DNA from: Chloroflexota bacterium
Lineage (GTDB): Bacteria; Chloroflexota; Anaerolineae; Promineifilales; Promineifilaceae
NCBI GenBank assembly: GCA_014584575.1
Contig: JACTMP010000027.1
Coordinates: 186,001 to 250,000 of the forward strand
Length of the DNA: 64,000 bases
Reading direction: 5' to 3'
A program made the position numbers and the translations under genes. The notes beneath the pieces are model-generated. The model made no database searches and had not been told where the DNA came from. It saw nothing but the letters and a program-made list of their open reading frames with translations. Of the stretch, positions 17,701 through 25,623 are shown one piece after another; within the stretch, counting starts at the first letter, position 1; every line of letters begins with the position of its first letter.

Positions 17701-18423
17701 GCCGGGGCATGCCTGGTAAAACAGATTCACACTTTCCCGCGCCTGGAAATAGACATCCGGGTTTTGCGCCGTGCCACGCATCACCGGTGCGTCCGGCGAC
17801 AGCCCGCGCGCCCGGTGGGCCCGGATCAGTTCGTCATTCATCATGGCGTGCAGCACGTCATCATCCAGCGATTCAATTTTGTTCACTTCATGTGAAGTGC
17901 GGAAGCCGTCGAAGAAATGAAGAAACGGCACCCGCGCTTTCAGTGTGGCTGCCGAGGCAATAAGAGCAAAATCGTGAACTTCCTGCACATTGTTCGAGGC
18001 GAGCAAGGCAAAACCGGTTTGCCGGGCGGCCATCACATCGGAATGGTCGCCAAAGATAGACAGCCCTTGCGCGGCAATGGAGCGGGCGGCGATGTGGAAC
18101 ACCGTCGCCGTCAATTCCCCGGCAATTTTATACATATTGGGGATCATCAACAGCAGCCCTTGAGAGGCGGTGAAGGTGGTGGTGAGTGCGCCGGTTTGCA
18201 GTGCGCCATGCACGGCTCCGGCAGCGCCACCTTCCGACTGCATTTCGACAACTGAGGGCACAGCGCCCCAGATGTTTGCTTTCCCCTCCGCCGACCACTG
18301 GTCGGCCCATTCTCCCATCGCCGAAGAGGGGGTGATGGGGTAAATGGCGATCACTTCGTTGATTTTATGGGCAACCATGGCGGCTGCTTCGTTGCCGTCA
18401 ATGGTGAGCATCTGCTTTTTCAT
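14740..18423 (-). CDS. nifJ: Pyruvate:ferredoxin (flavodoxin) oxidoreductase, homodimeric NifJ type
   Basis: A 1227-residue single-chain enzyme that converts pyruvate and CoA to acetyl-CoA and CO2 while reducing ferredoxin. The N-terminal pyrimidine domain has AIYPITPSSAMGE. The ferredoxin domain has two 4Fe-4S motifs (CIQCGKCALVCPH and CTGCSLCVDVCPVKN). The C-terminal TPP domain has CEGCGETPYLGLL, a GCSSIYGG segment and GDGWAYDIGYGGLDH with EVYSNTGGQ. It is longer than typical NifJ (about 1170-1195) because two repeat elements are inserted in frame (17019-17083 and 15412-15525). ATG 18423 follows GGAGAACGGACTT; ATG 18441 is an alternative. Confidence 0.95.
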   Translation of the reverse strand: MKKQMLTIDGNEAAAMVAHKINEVIAIYPITPSSAMGEWADQWSAEGKANIWGAVPSVVEMQSEGGAAGAVHGALQTGALTTTFTASQGLLLMIPNMYKIAGELTATVFHIAARSIAAQGLSIFGDHSDVMAARQTGFALLASNNVQEVHDFALIASAATLKARVPFLHFFDGFRTSHEVNKIESLDDDVLHAMMNDELIRAHRARGLSPDAPVMRGTAQNPDVYFQARESVNLFYQACPGIVQQTMDEFAQLTGRQYRLYEYEGHPEAERVIVIMGSGAETVAETAAHLSQLGEKVGVLKVRLYRPFDISGFVSALPTTVKALAVLDRTKEPGASGEPMYLDVVSAIVEQWSGSLPKIIGGRYGLSSKEFTPGMVKAVYDELAKDKPKNHFTIGINDDLSHTSLSWDKTFSIEPEGTVRAVFYGLGSDGTVGANKNSIKIIGDYGTGEAAGQSGSGNGGNGSPAASPLHAQGYFVYDSKKSGAVTVSHLRFGKHPIRAPYLIESANFVGVHQLSFLERYDVARLAAPEAVLLLNSPFGPDEVWDTLPGSLQESIIEKKLKFYVVDGYEVAKETGMGRRINTIMQVCFFAISGVLPTDEAIAAIKDAIKKSYGKRGQAVVEQNFAAVDAALAHLHQVAVPEKVTSTWERPSIIPAIAPEFVQSVTARIIEGLGDDLPVSALPNDGTYPTGTTQWEKRNIATEIPVWDPEICIQCGKCALVCPHQVIRLKVYDNALVANAPETFKSTPARFKEWKEMAYTLQVSPEDCTGCSLCVDVCPVKNKQQPKFKAINMHPVDGLRAAERENWDFFKTLPEIDRTQIPLHQIKYNQLLTPLFEFSGACEGCGETPYLGLLSRLFGDRAMVANATGCSSIYGGNLPTTPWAKNVDGRGPAWSNSLFEDNAEFGLGMRVALDQRLDAATNLLREHRDLIGADLVESILFADQIEEADINAQRARIAQLKTRLQELLAQAGLPTEPGVARSEDRPQHGGNGQSPNLQSPISNLLSMADIFVKKSVWIVGGDGWAYDIGYGGLDHVLASGRNVNVLVLDTEVYSNTGGQMSKATPRGAVAKFAAAGKPMPKKDLAMLAVSYGNIYVARVAFGAKDTQTINAFLEAEAYDGPSLIIAYSHCIAHGYDLKFGLQQQNTAVSSGYWPLFRYNPDLAVEGKNPFQLDSQAPKTSLEDYIYREGRYRILQQSNPEAAARLLEQAKGDVQARWDSYAKLANGNK
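15412..15525. repeat. Repeat insertion inside nifJ (family D plus a second hairpin)
   Basis: GAGATTGGAGATTGG tandem words are followed by an inverted pair around GGCCGGTCTTCAGACCG and GGTCGGGAGACCGGCC. Together they add about 35 residues (running from GLPTEPGVARSED to LQSPISNLL) just before the TPP domain segment MADIFVKKSVW. Confidence 0.88.
17019..17083. repeat. Family G hairpin inserted in frame in nifJ
   Basis: GGGGCGAGGCAGCCGGG (17019-17035) pairs with CCCGGCTGCCTCGCCC (17068-17083). It adds about 22 Gly/Ala/Ser-rich residues between IKIIGDY and AQGYFVYDSKK. An intergenic copy lies at 18455-18518. Confidence 0.9.
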
Positions 18424-18454
18424 AAGTCCGTTCTCCTTCATAAGGTGACAAGTA

Positions 18455-18518
18455 GGGGCGAGGCAGTTGGGCGCAAACCTGTCTTGCCCGACCAACTTAT
18501 ACCCAACTGCCTCGCCCC
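18455..18518. repeat. Family G hairpin, intergenic copy
   Basis: GGGGCGAGGCAGTTGGG (18455-18471) and its exact complement (18502-18518), about 30 bases before the nifJ start. The same element is inserted in the nifJ coding region at 17019-17083. Confidence 0.9.
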
Positions 18519-18592
18519 AACAAAAGTATCAACCAATCCCTTCCTCACCTGTAGTGACAAATCGCCACGATGCAGGGGAAGAATGTCACGAA

Positions 18593-18610
18593 CTATGACG
18601 GCCGTCATAG
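18593..18610. promoter_or_regulatory. Perfect 18-bp palindrome, possible operator
   Basis: CTATGACGGCCGTCATAG is fully self-complementary and is an extended version of the ACGGCCGT octamer. It lies in the divergent region between nifJ and the 18747 gene. It could be a dimeric regulator site or simply an octamer with chance flanks. Confidence 0.4.
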
Positions 18611-18675
18611 AGAATGAATGACGTTACGCGCTAACGGTAGGCGTGGGGGAGGTTTATACTGGCGTTATTGAAGAT

Positions 18676-18730
18676 GTTCGTAGCAGGCGATCTATCGCCG
18701 TTTGAAAGCGATAAATCGCCTGCTACGAAC
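18676..18730. repeat. Dispersed hairpin element, family A, copy 2
   Basis: Twenty-base arms with one mismatch (GTTCGTAGCAGGCGATCTAT against its partner). It ends 16 bases before the ATG at 18747 and so probably lies in the 5' leader. The substitution TAG to CAG is matched in both arms, which shows compensatory change. Confidence 0.9.
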
Positions 18731-18746
18731 CAAAGAGAGGCGCACC

Positions 18747-19067
18747 ATGAAGGTAGTGATTGATCGCGGTTTATGTGACACAAATTTGAGTTACTGCCAG
18801 CGTTGTTCGGCGGCGCTTATCCGGCATCCAGAGGGGTATGATCGGCCCTGTATTTTGGATGTGGTGGATGATGGCAGCGAGTTATTGACGATTGAGATGT
18901 ATACGGACGGCCGTAAACTGGAGCTACACCTGACTGAAGAAGACCAGGAATTGGCGGCCGTGGAAGGTTGGGAAGCGCTGGCCGACTTTGACCCTGCCCT
19001 CTTCCGCACCGGCGCCATGGAACGCTGGCATCACATCAGCCGCTTACCGGCGGCGCACAGCGCCTGA
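18747..19067 (+). CDS. Unknown 106-residue protein with an N-terminal CxxC
   Basis: The small acidic protein begins MKVVIDRGLCDTNLSYCQRC and has Cys10, Cys17 and Cys20, which could bind a metal or cluster. The rest alternates beta-like segments (DDGSELLTIEMYTDG) with an acidic helix (TEEDQELAAVEGWEAL). I do not recognise the family. It diverges from nifJ, so a redox-linked role is possible but unproven. ATG 18747 follows AGAGAGGCGCACC; upstream codons are the family A hairpin. Confidence 0.7.
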   Translation: MKVVIDRGLCDTNLSYCQRCSAALIRHPEGYDRPCILDVVDDGSELLTIEMYTDGRKLELHLTEEDQELAAVEGWEALADFDPALFRTGAMERWHHISRLPAAHSA

Positions 19068-19632
19068 TTTCTCCAATCATCAAACACATATCTGCTGGGG
19101 ACATAAACGGTAACTCCTGCCAGTTACGGTTGACCTGGCACATTCCGTATTGGCATAGCAGAGATATAAATGCGAACGCCTAAACTGTCACAGGAGCCGA
19201 CCGCGGTGCTGTCTCTGCGCCCCTTTGAAGCTGCGGGCCGATATCCTCGCGGTTCAGGTCGGTGTTAGGCAAGTTGTTGAAGCCTTACGGCCGTGCCCAC
19301 TCCCCTTCCTACTCACAACACAAATTCCGTACCCGGCCGCTATTCCTCTGGCGACAATGTGGTGGTACGGCCGTGACGCATCCCACACCCGCCGCAGTTC
19401 ATAGCGGTACTGTTAGAAATTATACCCATTTCGAGCAACGGAACTTCAACTACCTCAACCTCACGCCGGACATCAGGAGCCAGAAACCTTGAGACGATCC
19501 GGTCAGGGCGATACTGCCTCCGCCAACGCCAGAGGCGAATATTTTTGAGTAAAGCTGGTAACATAACACTTTCTATAATATTTCTTGCCAGTGTGAACAG
19601 TCATCGGGACTATGTGACACTTCAATAGCTTT
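19068..19632. other. 565-base region without a convincing gene
   Basis: Short frames here lack recognisable domains and ribosome sites. Two ACGGCCGT octamers (near 19288 and 19369) and a small GTAACT/AGTTAC hairpin (19110-19127) are present. It may be decayed coding DNA next to the DUF433/DUF5615 pair, but I see no identifiable remnant. Confidence 0.55.
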
Positions 19633-19950
19633 TCAGATTGAGATTTCGACGTAATCACCGGGCATGATTTGGTCAATGGCCTGTTGAATAGACTCTAACT
19701 CCAATTGAATACGTGGCCAGGACGTAGAGAGGAGAACAAGAATAGCCAGACGCCTGCCGACAAGATTTTGTTGATACCATAGATTTTGGTCAGTAGTAAT
19801 AAAAAGCTGGTAGCCATCCTGTTCGGCAACAGCTAGCAGGTCGCCATTTTTAAAGTTTGACCACCCTCGCTCAAAAGCGGTGTCAACCTGATGACCTTTC
19901 AGAAAACGACGTAAAGGAGCTGGCGTTCCTTGATCAAAGAGTATCCTCAT
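19633..19950 (-). CDS. DUF5615-type PIN-like protein (putative toxin of a pair)
   Basis: A 105-residue protein with the DUF5615/PIN-like layout: MRILFDQGTPAPLRRFL at the start with the first acidic residue, then FERGWSNFKNGDLLAVAEQDGYQLFITTDQNL carrying the second acidic cluster. Such proteins are found paired with DUF433 proteins and are thought to be nuclease toxins, though activity is largely untested. It overlaps the upstream gene by four bases. The local sequence looks more A+T-rich than its neighbours and has no ACGGCCGT octamer. Confidence 0.82.
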   Translation of the reverse strand: MRILFDQGTPAPLRRFLKGHQVDTAFERGWSNFKNGDLLAVAEQDGYQLFITTDQNLWYQQNLVGRRLAILVLLSTSWPRIQLELESIQQAIDQIMPGDYVEISI

Positions 19951-20171
19951 GGTTTGGCTTCTGCTAATTCCATTACCTCATAATCAAGAATCGCTTCCAC
20001 CTGTGAGCGTTGCACACCGGGAAACCATGTCAGAAACTCATCAATAGAAGCGCCATCTCTTAGATTTTCAAAGAGCGCCGCTACAGGAACTCTTGTGCCC
20101 CGAAATACCCACGCACCACTGACCTTGTCTGGATGGCGTTCCACCGCTTCAATTGTTTCCCAATTTTTCAT
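19947..20171 (-). CDS. DUF433 protein (putative antitoxin)
   Basis: A 74-residue protein matching DUF433: a GAWVFRGTRVPVAALFENLRDG core (seen as RGTRVPVAALFENL), then ASIDEFLTWFPGVQRSQVEAILDY, a winged-helix-like DNA-binding fold. It is paired with the DUF5615 gene with a four-base ATGA overlap, the typical antitoxin-toxin order. ATG 20171 follows GAGGTGATGAT; the longer frame to 20216 has no ribosome site. Confidence 0.83.
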   Translation of the reverse strand: MKNWETIEAVERHPDKVSGAWVFRGTRVPVAALFENLRDGASIDEFLTWFPGVQRSQVEAILDYEVMELAEAKP

Positions 20172-20205
20172 ATCATCACCTCGCCTGTAGTTTACCACAC
20201 GATAA

Positions 20206-21906
20206 TCACCCACCACTGATCTTCGCCCAGGTGTCTTTGAGATTGACGGTCAGGTTAAAAACCGGTTTGTCGGGCGTGGAGTCAGGGTCGCGGTGGAAGT
20301 AGCCCTGGCGCATAAACTGGAAATGGTCGCCGCTGGCGGGGTCGGCCACAAAGGGTTCTACCAGGGCATTGGTCAAAACCTCCAGTGAATGTGGATTGAG
20401 GTTGGCCGTGAAATCCTGCCCCTCCGCTACCGCTTCCGGGTCTTCATGGCTGAAGAGGCGGTCATAGAGGCGCAGTTCGGCCGGGACGCCGTGCCGGGCG
20501 CTGACCCAATGAATGGTGCCTTTCACTTTACGGCCGTCCGCCGCATTCCCCCCTCGCGTCGCCGGATCATACGTGCAAAGGATTTCCACAATGTTGCCGG
20601 CCTCGTCCTTCACCACACCCGTACACGTCACCAGATAGGCCCCCAACAACCGCACTTCCCGTCCGGGGGCCAGCCGGAAAAACTTCGGCGGCGCGTCTTC
20701 CATAAAGTCATCCTGTTCAATGACCAGTTCTCGGCTAAAGGGGGCCTGGTGGACGGCCGTGTTCTCTTTGTCCTGCGGGTAAGTGGGGATGTCAAACCAC
20801 TCTTCCTGGTCAGCGGGGTAATTGGTGATGGTCAGGCGCAACGGCCGTAACACCGCCATTCCTCTGGGCGCATGTTTGTTCAAATCTTCGCGCACCGCAA
20901 ACTCCACCAGGCCAAAATCTACCGTGCTGTTGGCTGTGGAAATGCCGGTCAGTTGAATCAGGTTGCGCATGGCCGCCGGGGTGTAACCACGCCGCCGCAT
21001 CCCGCGAATGGTGGGCATCCGCGGATCATCCCAGCCGCTCACATACCCCTCCTCCACCAGCCGCCGCAGCCGCCGTTTGCTGGTCAGCGTGTAGGTCAGT
21101 TCCAGCCGGGCAAACTCAATCTGGCGTGGGTGGTGTATGCCCAACTGATCCAAAAACCAGTCATACAACGGCCGGTGGTTCACATATTCCAACGAACAGA
21201 GGGAATAGGTGATGCCTTCCAGTGAATCCGACTGCCCATGCGCCCAATCATACATCGGGTAAATGCACCACTTATCGCCAATACGGTGGTGAGGGGTGTG
21301 CAAAATGCGGTACATCACCGGGTCGCGCAGGTTGATGATGGGCGAGGCCATGTCAATTTTGGCGCGCAGCACCCGCGACTCTTCGGGAAATTCACCCGCT
21401 TTCATGCGGGCAAATAAATCCAAATTTTCTTCAACTGTGCGGTCACGATACGGGCTGTTTTTGCCCGGCTCCGTCAGGGTGCCCCGGTATTCGCGCATTT
21501 CCTCCGGGCTGAGGTCGTCCACATACGCCTTGCCATCTTTAATCAACTGCACCGCCCAGTCGTACAACTGCTCAAAGTAGTCAGAGGCGTACAGCAGCTC
21601 TTTCCACTCAAAACCAAGCCAGTGAATATCCTCAATCATGGATTCCACAAATTCCACTTCTTCTTTGACCGGATTGGTATCGTCAAAACGCAGGTTACAC
21701 GCCCCGCCGTAATCTTCGGCAATGCCAAAATCTACACAAATGGCCTTGACGTGGCCGATGTGCAGATAGCCGTTCGGTTCCGGGGGGAAACGGGTCATCA
21801 CCACGCCATTAAAGTAGCCGGTGCGCAAATCTTCCTCCACCTGGCGGCGGATAAAGTCAAGGGGTTCGGTGGCTACGGCCGTGTCATTTTCCATCTTCTC
21901 GCTCAT
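20206..21906 (-). CDS. glnS: Glutaminyl-tRNA synthetase
   Basis: A 566-residue class Ib synthetase that charges tRNA-Gln directly. HIGH-type motif [14 protein letters not shown] and the KMSKS-equivalent [11 protein letters not shown] are present, followed by the GlnRS catalytic core ([20 protein letters not shown]) and the two beta-barrel anticodon-binding domains ([11 protein letters not shown] onwards). The length matches bacterial GlnRS. Most bacteria outside certain groups make Gln-tRNA by GatCAB, so GlnRS is phylogenetically informative. ATG 21906 follows AGGAAGTAAT. Confidence 0.96.
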   Translation of the reverse strand: MSEKMENDTAVATEPLDFIRRQVEEDLRTGYFNGVVMTRFPPEPNGYLHIGHVKAICVDFGIAEDYGGACNLRFDDTNPVKEEVEFVESMIEDIHWLGFEWKELLYASDYFEQLYDWAVQLIKDGKAYVDDLSPEEMREYRGTLTEPGKNSPYRDRTVEENLDLFARMKAGEFPEESRVLRAKIDMASPIINLRDPVMYRILHTPHHRIGDKWCIYPMYDWAHGQSDSLEGITYSLCSLEYVNHRPLYDWFLDQLGIHHPRQIEFARLELTYTLTSKRRLRRLVEEGYVSGWDDPRMPTIRGMRRRGYTPAAMRNLIQLTGISTANSTVDFGLVEFAVREDLNKHAPRGMAVLRPLRLTITNYPADQEEWFDIPTYPQDKENTAVHQAPFSRELVIEQDDFMEDAPPKFFRLAPGREVRLLGAYLVTCTGVVKDEAGNIVEILCTYDPATRGGNAADGRKVKGTIHWVSARHGVPAELRLYDRLFSHEDPEAVAEGQDFTANLNPHSLEVLTNALVEPFVADPASGDHFQFMRQGYFHRDPDSTPDKPVFNLTVNLKDTWAKISGG

Positions 21907-21925
21907 ATTACTTCCTCTTTGCATA

Positions 21926-21973
21926 AGACCTGACAGGTTTCACGCAACCTTTGGTCGCCAACCTGTCAGGTCT
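21926..21973. repeat. ACCTGACAGGT hairpin (family C), copy 1
   Basis: AGACCTGACAGGTT and AACCTGTCAGGTCT arms enclose about 20 bases upstream of glnS. Sister copies lie at 31629-31662 and 35665-35698. Confidence 0.88.
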
Positions 21974-22014
21974 GGCTTGTGAATAGAGGCACAATTTTAA
22001 CACGGGCTGGCGTA

Positions 22015-22042
22015 TTGCGTAGACCGGATTGCCGATTATACT
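22015..22042 (+). promoter_or_regulatory. Predicted promoter giving a near-leaderless mRNA
   Basis: TTGCGT (22015-22020), a 16-base spacer and TATACT (22037-22042). The ATG at 22051 lies eight bases after the -10 box, so transcription would start at or next to the start codon. Confidence 0.55.
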
Positions 22043-22050
22043 TTGATACT

Positions 22051-22662
22051 ATGACAACCATGATTTATCCATCGCCAACAGCAGAGGTTTTACCCCCTCT
22101 CCCCCTCTATCGCCTCAGCGTAGCTCAATATCACGCCATGATTGACGCTGGGGTTTTGACGGAAGATGACTCCATCGAATTACTAGAAGGATGGCTTGTT
22201 AGCAAAATACCTAAGAATCCCGCCCATATTTATTCAACACAGATGATCAAAGATATTCTGGTGCGTTTATTACCACAGGGGTGGTTTGTCAATTCACAAG
22301 ACCCATTCACGGCCGTTGACAGCGAACCAGAACCAGACGCCATCGTCGTTCGTGGTCACCGGCGAGATTTCCTCACGCGAAAGCCATCCCCGGAAGAAAT
22401 TTCAATGGTGATCGAGGTGGCAGATTCATCTTTGCGTCAGGATCGAACCCTCAAGAAACGTCTCTATGCTGCCTGGGGAATCCCTGTTTACTGGATTATC
22501 AATCTGGTGAACAATCAGATTGAGGTTTACACCGAACCTGTAGGAATGGAGAGAAAAGCGACATACCAACAAGAACAGATTTATGGGGTAAATGATGAGG
22601 TACCGGTGGTGGTAGACGGCCGTACCCTCACCACCATCCCCGCCAAAGAAATACTACCCTGA
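22051..22662 (+). CDS. Uma2-family (DUF820) putative restriction-endonuclease-fold protein
   Basis: A 203-residue Uma2 protein with the PD-(D/E)xK-like core: DDSIELLEGWLV, then EPDAIVVRGHRRDF and MVIEVADSSLRQDRTLKKRLYAAWGIPVYWIIN. The acidic, EVADSS and K residues fit the nuclease active-site pattern. Uma2 proteins are abundant in cyanobacteria and Chloroflexota and their biological role is unknown. The start is chosen at the ATG just after the predicted promoter; no Shine-Dalgarno is visible. Confidence 0.85.
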   Translation: MTTMIYPSPTAEVLPPLPLYRLSVAQYHAMIDAGVLTEDDSIELLEGWLVSKIPKNPAHIYSTQMIKDILVRLLPQGWFVNSQDPFTAVDSEPEPDAIVVRGHRRDFLTRKPSPEEISMVIEVADSSLRQDRTLKKRLYAAWGIPVYWIINLVNNQIEVYTEPVGMERKATYQQEQIYGVNDEVPVVVDGRTLTTIPAKEILP

Positions 22663-22665
22663 TGA

Positions 22666-22980
22666 TTAGTCGGGCGATTCCACCCACACCTCGCCATTCT
22701 CCACTTTCACTGCGTAATGGGGAATGGGTCGGGTGGCCGGCAACGCCAGCACCGCCCCTGTGCGAATATCAAAACAAGCCCCATGACGCGGGCATTCAAT
22801 CGAATACCCCTCCAATTTGCCATCTTCCAGCGGCCCATCATCATGGGTACACAGGTCGGCAATACAATAAAACTCCCCATCCACGTTGAGAACAATTACC
22901 GACTCATACTCAAACTCGTAAAAAAGGCGCTCCCCCGGCGCTATCTCTTCTACACGAGCCACTTTCACAAATTTCGCCAT
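22666..22980 (-). CDS. Rieske-type [2Fe-2S] ferredoxin
   Basis: A 104-residue Rieske domain protein with both cluster motifs: CTHDDGPL (C-x-H) and CPRHGACFD (C-x2-H). It resembles the soluble ferredoxin component of non-haem iron oxygenases. It is the last gene of the suf operon, downstream of sufU, an association seen in several Gram-positive and Chloroflexota genomes; a role as electron donor in cluster assembly is inference. ATG 22980 follows GAGGTGTGTG. Confidence 0.88.
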   Translation of the reverse strand: MAKFVKVARVEEIAPGERLFYEFEYESVIVLNVDGEFYCIADLCTHDDGPLEDGKLEGYSIECPRHGACFDIRTGAVLALPATRPIPHYAVKVENGEVWVESPD

Positions 22981-22990
22981 CACACACCTC

Positions 22991-23045
22991 GTTCGTAGTA
23001 GGCGATTTATCGCCTTCCTATGGTGATAAATCGCCTACTACGAAC
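22991..23045. repeat. Dispersed hairpin element, family A, copy 3
   Basis: Arms GTTCGTAGTAGGCGATTTAT and its complement enclose about 14 bases. The right arm overlaps the 3' end of sufU and provides its TAG stop codon (23038-23040 on the minus strand). Confidence 0.9.
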
Positions 23046-23442
23046 CTTCTTCGCGCATATGCGCCGGGTCAGGGATGCCATAGGCGCCCGCCTTCAAGAC
23101 TTTCAGCGACAACAAAGCACATTTCACCCGCGCCATGCTCAAGGGCACGCCAATCAACTCCAACAGATGATCCTTGTCAAAATTGCGTACTTCTTCCAGC
23201 GTCAGCCCCTTAATTTCCTCGGTTAAAATCGAAGCCGACGCCTGACTGATGGCACAGCCATCACCCTGCCAGGCCACTTCGGCCACACGGCCGTCCGCCC
23301 CCAACTTCACCTCAATCCGCACCACATCGCCACACAGCGGATTGTCTTCCTCATACGACCAATCCGGCGTGTCTAACTCGCCGTAATTGAGCGGATTTTC
23401 ATACAGGTCAATGATTTGCTCGCGGTAAATGCTCTCGTCCAT
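23038..23442 (-). CDS. sufU: SufU: iron-sulfur scaffold / sulfur-transfer protein
   Basis: A 134-residue IscU-fold protein with the three Zn/Fe-S cysteines: NPLCGD, GDGCAISQAS and KCALLSL, and the SufU-type insertion region before the last Cys. SufU accepts persulfide from SufS. It is five bases downstream of sufS. Its last codons and stop (EGS then TAG) are contributed by the family A hairpin, so the C-terminus may have been redefined by the element. Confidence 0.93.
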   Translation of the reverse strand: MDESIYREQIIDLYENPLNYGELDTPDWSYEEDNPLCGDVVRIEVKLGADGRVAEVAWQGDGCAISQASASILTEEIKGLTLEEVRNFDKDHLLELIGVPLSMARVKCALLSLKVLKAGAYGIPDPAHMREEGS

Positions 23443-23446
23443 GGGG

Positions 23447-24673
23447 TCACATCCTGAACACCTTTTTCACCCGGTGCAGGCTGGCTACCAGTTTATCCAC
23501 TTCTTCGGTGGTGGTGTGAATGTAAAAGCTCGCGCGGGCGCTGGCGTTGATGCCCAGTTTGTGATGCAGGGGCATGGCGCAGTGATGCCCGGCGCGGATG
23601 GCAATACCGTCCTTGTCTACAATTTCGGCGATGTCATGCGGGTGAATGCCTTGCAGCGTGAAAGCCGCCACCCCACCCCGCTGCCGCGCCGAAGGGCCAA
23701 GCAGCGTCAGCCCATCAATCTCGCTCAACGCTTCCAAAGCATAGGTGGTGATGTGCTGTTCGTAGGCGTGAACCTCGTCCATGCCCAGGCCGGTCAGGTA
23801 ATCTACGGCCGTGCCCAATCCAATGACCTCCGCAATAGCCGGTGTGCCCGCTTCAAATTTCCAGGGCAGTTCATTCCAGGTTGAGCCTTCTAGAGTTACC
23901 CGGCGTATCATGTCACCGCCGCCCATGAACGGGGGCATTGTTTCCAGCAGGGCGCGTTTGCCATATAACACACCAATACCCGTTGGCCCACACATTTTGT
24001 GGCTGGAAAAGGCGGTGAAGTCACAATCCCACGCCTGCACATCCATGGGCAGGTGGGGGGCCGCCTGGGCGGCGTCTACCATCGCCAGCGCGCCCACTTT
24101 GTGGGCCATCTGCACCAGTTGTTTGACGGGGTTGACGGTGCCAAAGACATTGGACACGGCCGTGAACGAAAAAATCTTCACCCGCTCCGTCAACAAACCC
24201 GGCAGGGCGTCCATATCCAGCGTACCATCCGGCAAAAAGGGCACATACTTCACCACCGCCCCTTTCTCCGCCGCCACCATTTGCCAGGGCACCAGGTTGG
24301 CGTGGTGTTCCATCTCCGTCAGCAAAATTTCGTCGCCTGGTTGGATATTGGCCCGCCCCCATGTAAACGCCACCAGGTTAAAGCCCTCGGTGGCGTTGCG
24401 CACATATATCAGTTCGGCCGTGTCCGCCGCATTGATGAACCGGGCAATTTTGGCCCGCGCCCCCTCATACGCATTCGTCGCCGCTTCGCTCAGGGCATGA
24501 ATGCCCCGATGCACATTGGCGTGAGTGTGCCGATAATAGGCATCCATGGCCGCAATCACCACTTCTGGCTTTTGCGAGGAGGCCGCGCTGTCCAGGAAAA
24601 CCAGCGGCACACCCGGATGAGCCTCCACCTGGAGTATGGGAAAATCGGCGCGGATTTTGGCTGCGTTTAGCAT
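23447..24673 (-). CDS. sufS: SufS: group II cysteine desulfurase
   Basis: A 408-residue PLP enzyme that takes sulfur from cysteine for cluster assembly. The Schiff-base lysine lies in FSSHKMCGPTGIG, the catalytic Cys in RAGHHCAMPLH, and the C-terminal SARASFYIHTTTEEVD is typical of SufS. It lies between rhodanese and sufU. ATG 24673 begins MLNAAKIRADFP; the extra upstream codons of the open frame belong to a family E repeat. Confidence 0.95.
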   Translation of the reverse strand: MLNAAKIRADFPILQVEAHPGVPLVFLDSAASSQKPEVVIAAMDAYYRHTHANVHRGIHALSEAATNAYEGARAKIARFINAADTAELIYVRNATEGFNLVAFTWGRANIQPGDEILLTEMEHHANLVPWQMVAAEKGAVVKYVPFLPDGTLDMDALPGLLTERVKIFSFTAVSNVFGTVNPVKQLVQMAHKVGALAMVDAAQAAPHLPMDVQAWDCDFTAFSSHKMCGPTGIGVLYGKRALLETMPPFMGGGDMIRRVTLEGSTWNELPWKFEAGTPAIAEVIGLGTAVDYLTGLGMDEVHAYEQHITTYALEALSEIDGLTLLGPSARQRGGVAAFTLQGIHPHDIAEIVDKDGIAIRAGHHCAMPLHHKLGINASARASFYIHTTTEEVDKLVASLHRVKKVFRM

Positions 24674-24737
24674 GTGATTGGGTAATTGAGTAATTGGGTA
24701 ATTGGGAGTTACACAATTACCCAATTACTCAATTACT
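24674..24737. repeat. GGGTAATTGAGTAATTG hairpin (family E)
   Basis: GTGATTGGGTAATTGAGTAA words are followed by the inverted array ACAATTACCCAATTACTC. It spans the gap between rhodanese and sufS and includes the TAA stop of the rhodanese gene (24733-24735, minus). Confidence 0.85.
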
Positions 24738-25602
24738 TACTCTTAGATGGATTCTCAATCGGCACGCCCACCAGATTGCCCCATTCTGTCCAGGAGCCGT
24801 CGTAGTTACGCACGGTGGGGTAGCCTAACAGGTAGGTTAACACAAACCACGTATGTGAGCTACGTTCACCAATGCGGCAGTAGGCGATGACGCTTTTGTC
24901 CGGGGAAAGGCCCTTCTCCCCTTCGTAAATGGCACGCAGTTCGTCGGCCGTTTTGAAGGTGGCATCTTCGGCGACGGCCCGGCTCCAGGGCACGCTGGCG
25001 GCCCCTTTGATGTGGCCGCCACGCAGCGCCCCCTCTTGCGGCGAACCGGGCATATGCAGCAGTTCACCGCTGTACTCCTGTGGGCTGCGCACATCCACCA
25101 ACGGCTGCCCGGCGTTGACGTGGTCGAGTACCTGGTCGCGGAAGGCGCGGATTTTGTAGTCGGCGCGGGCGGCGGGATGGTAGATACCTTTGGGGAAAGA
25201 AGGCACGTCTTTAGTCAATTCGCGCGCCTCGGCCACCCACTTGGTACGGCCGCCGTCCATCACCCGGCAATCGGCATGGCCAAACAGTTTGAAGACCCAG
25301 AAGGCGTAGCAGGCCCACCAGTTGTTTTTATCCCCGTAGAAAACAACAGTGGTGTCATTGCTGATGCCATGTTTTTCCATTAACGCCGCGAACTGCTCTT
25401 CGTTCAGGTAATCGCGGCGGATGGCGTCATTCAGGTCAGCCACCCAGTCAATATGAACGGCGTTGGGAATGTGGCCGGTGCTGTACAGCAGCACGTCCTC
25501 ATTGGACTCTACCAGGCGAATATCCTTTGTATGCCCCAAATGCTCCGCTACCCAATCGGTGCTAACTAAAACATCCGGGTGTACATATCCTTTATCACTC
25601 AT
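24733..25602 (-). CDS. Two-domain sulfurtransferase (rhodanese family)
   Basis: A 289-residue tandem rhodanese. The inactive N-terminal domain contains [24 protein letters not shown] and the C-terminal domain has the active-site loop CRIGER with [12 protein letters not shown]. The CRxGxR loop is typical of thiosulfate sulfurtransferases (TST/SseA-like) with charged loops. Its place inside the suf operon between sufD and sufS suggests that it moves sulfane sulfur to or from the SUF machinery. ATG 25602 follows GGAGGTTGAAC. Confidence 0.9.
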   Translation of the reverse strand: MSDKGYVHPDVLVSTDWVAEHLGHTKDIRLVESNEDVLLYSTGHIPNAVHIDWVADLNDAIRRDYLNEEQFAALMEKHGISNDTTVVFYGDKNNWWACYAFWVFKLFGHADCRVMDGGRTKWVAEARELTKDVPSFPKGIYHPAARADYKIRAFRDQVLDHVNAGQPLVDVRSPQEYSGELLHMPGSPQEGALRGGHIKGAASVPWSRAVAEDATFKTADELRAIYEGEKGLSPDKSVIAYCRIGERSSHTWFVLTYLLGYPTVRNYDGSWTEWGNLVGVPIENPSKSK

Positions 25603-25623
25603 GTTCAACCTCCATAGCATATC

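Larger units (their letters stand above)
18424..18746. other. Divergent intergenic region between nifJ and an unknown gene
   Basis: This 323-base region holds no gene. It contains a family G hairpin (18455-18518), a perfect 18-base palindrome (18593-18610) and a family A hairpin (18676-18730). Both flanking genes read outwards, so their promoters should be here, but I see no convincing -35/-10 pair. Confidence 0.75.

Noticed and set aside
19340..19564. 74-codon minus-strand frame as a gene
   Set aside because: No ribosome site, no domain and a composition like the surrounding non-coding DNA.
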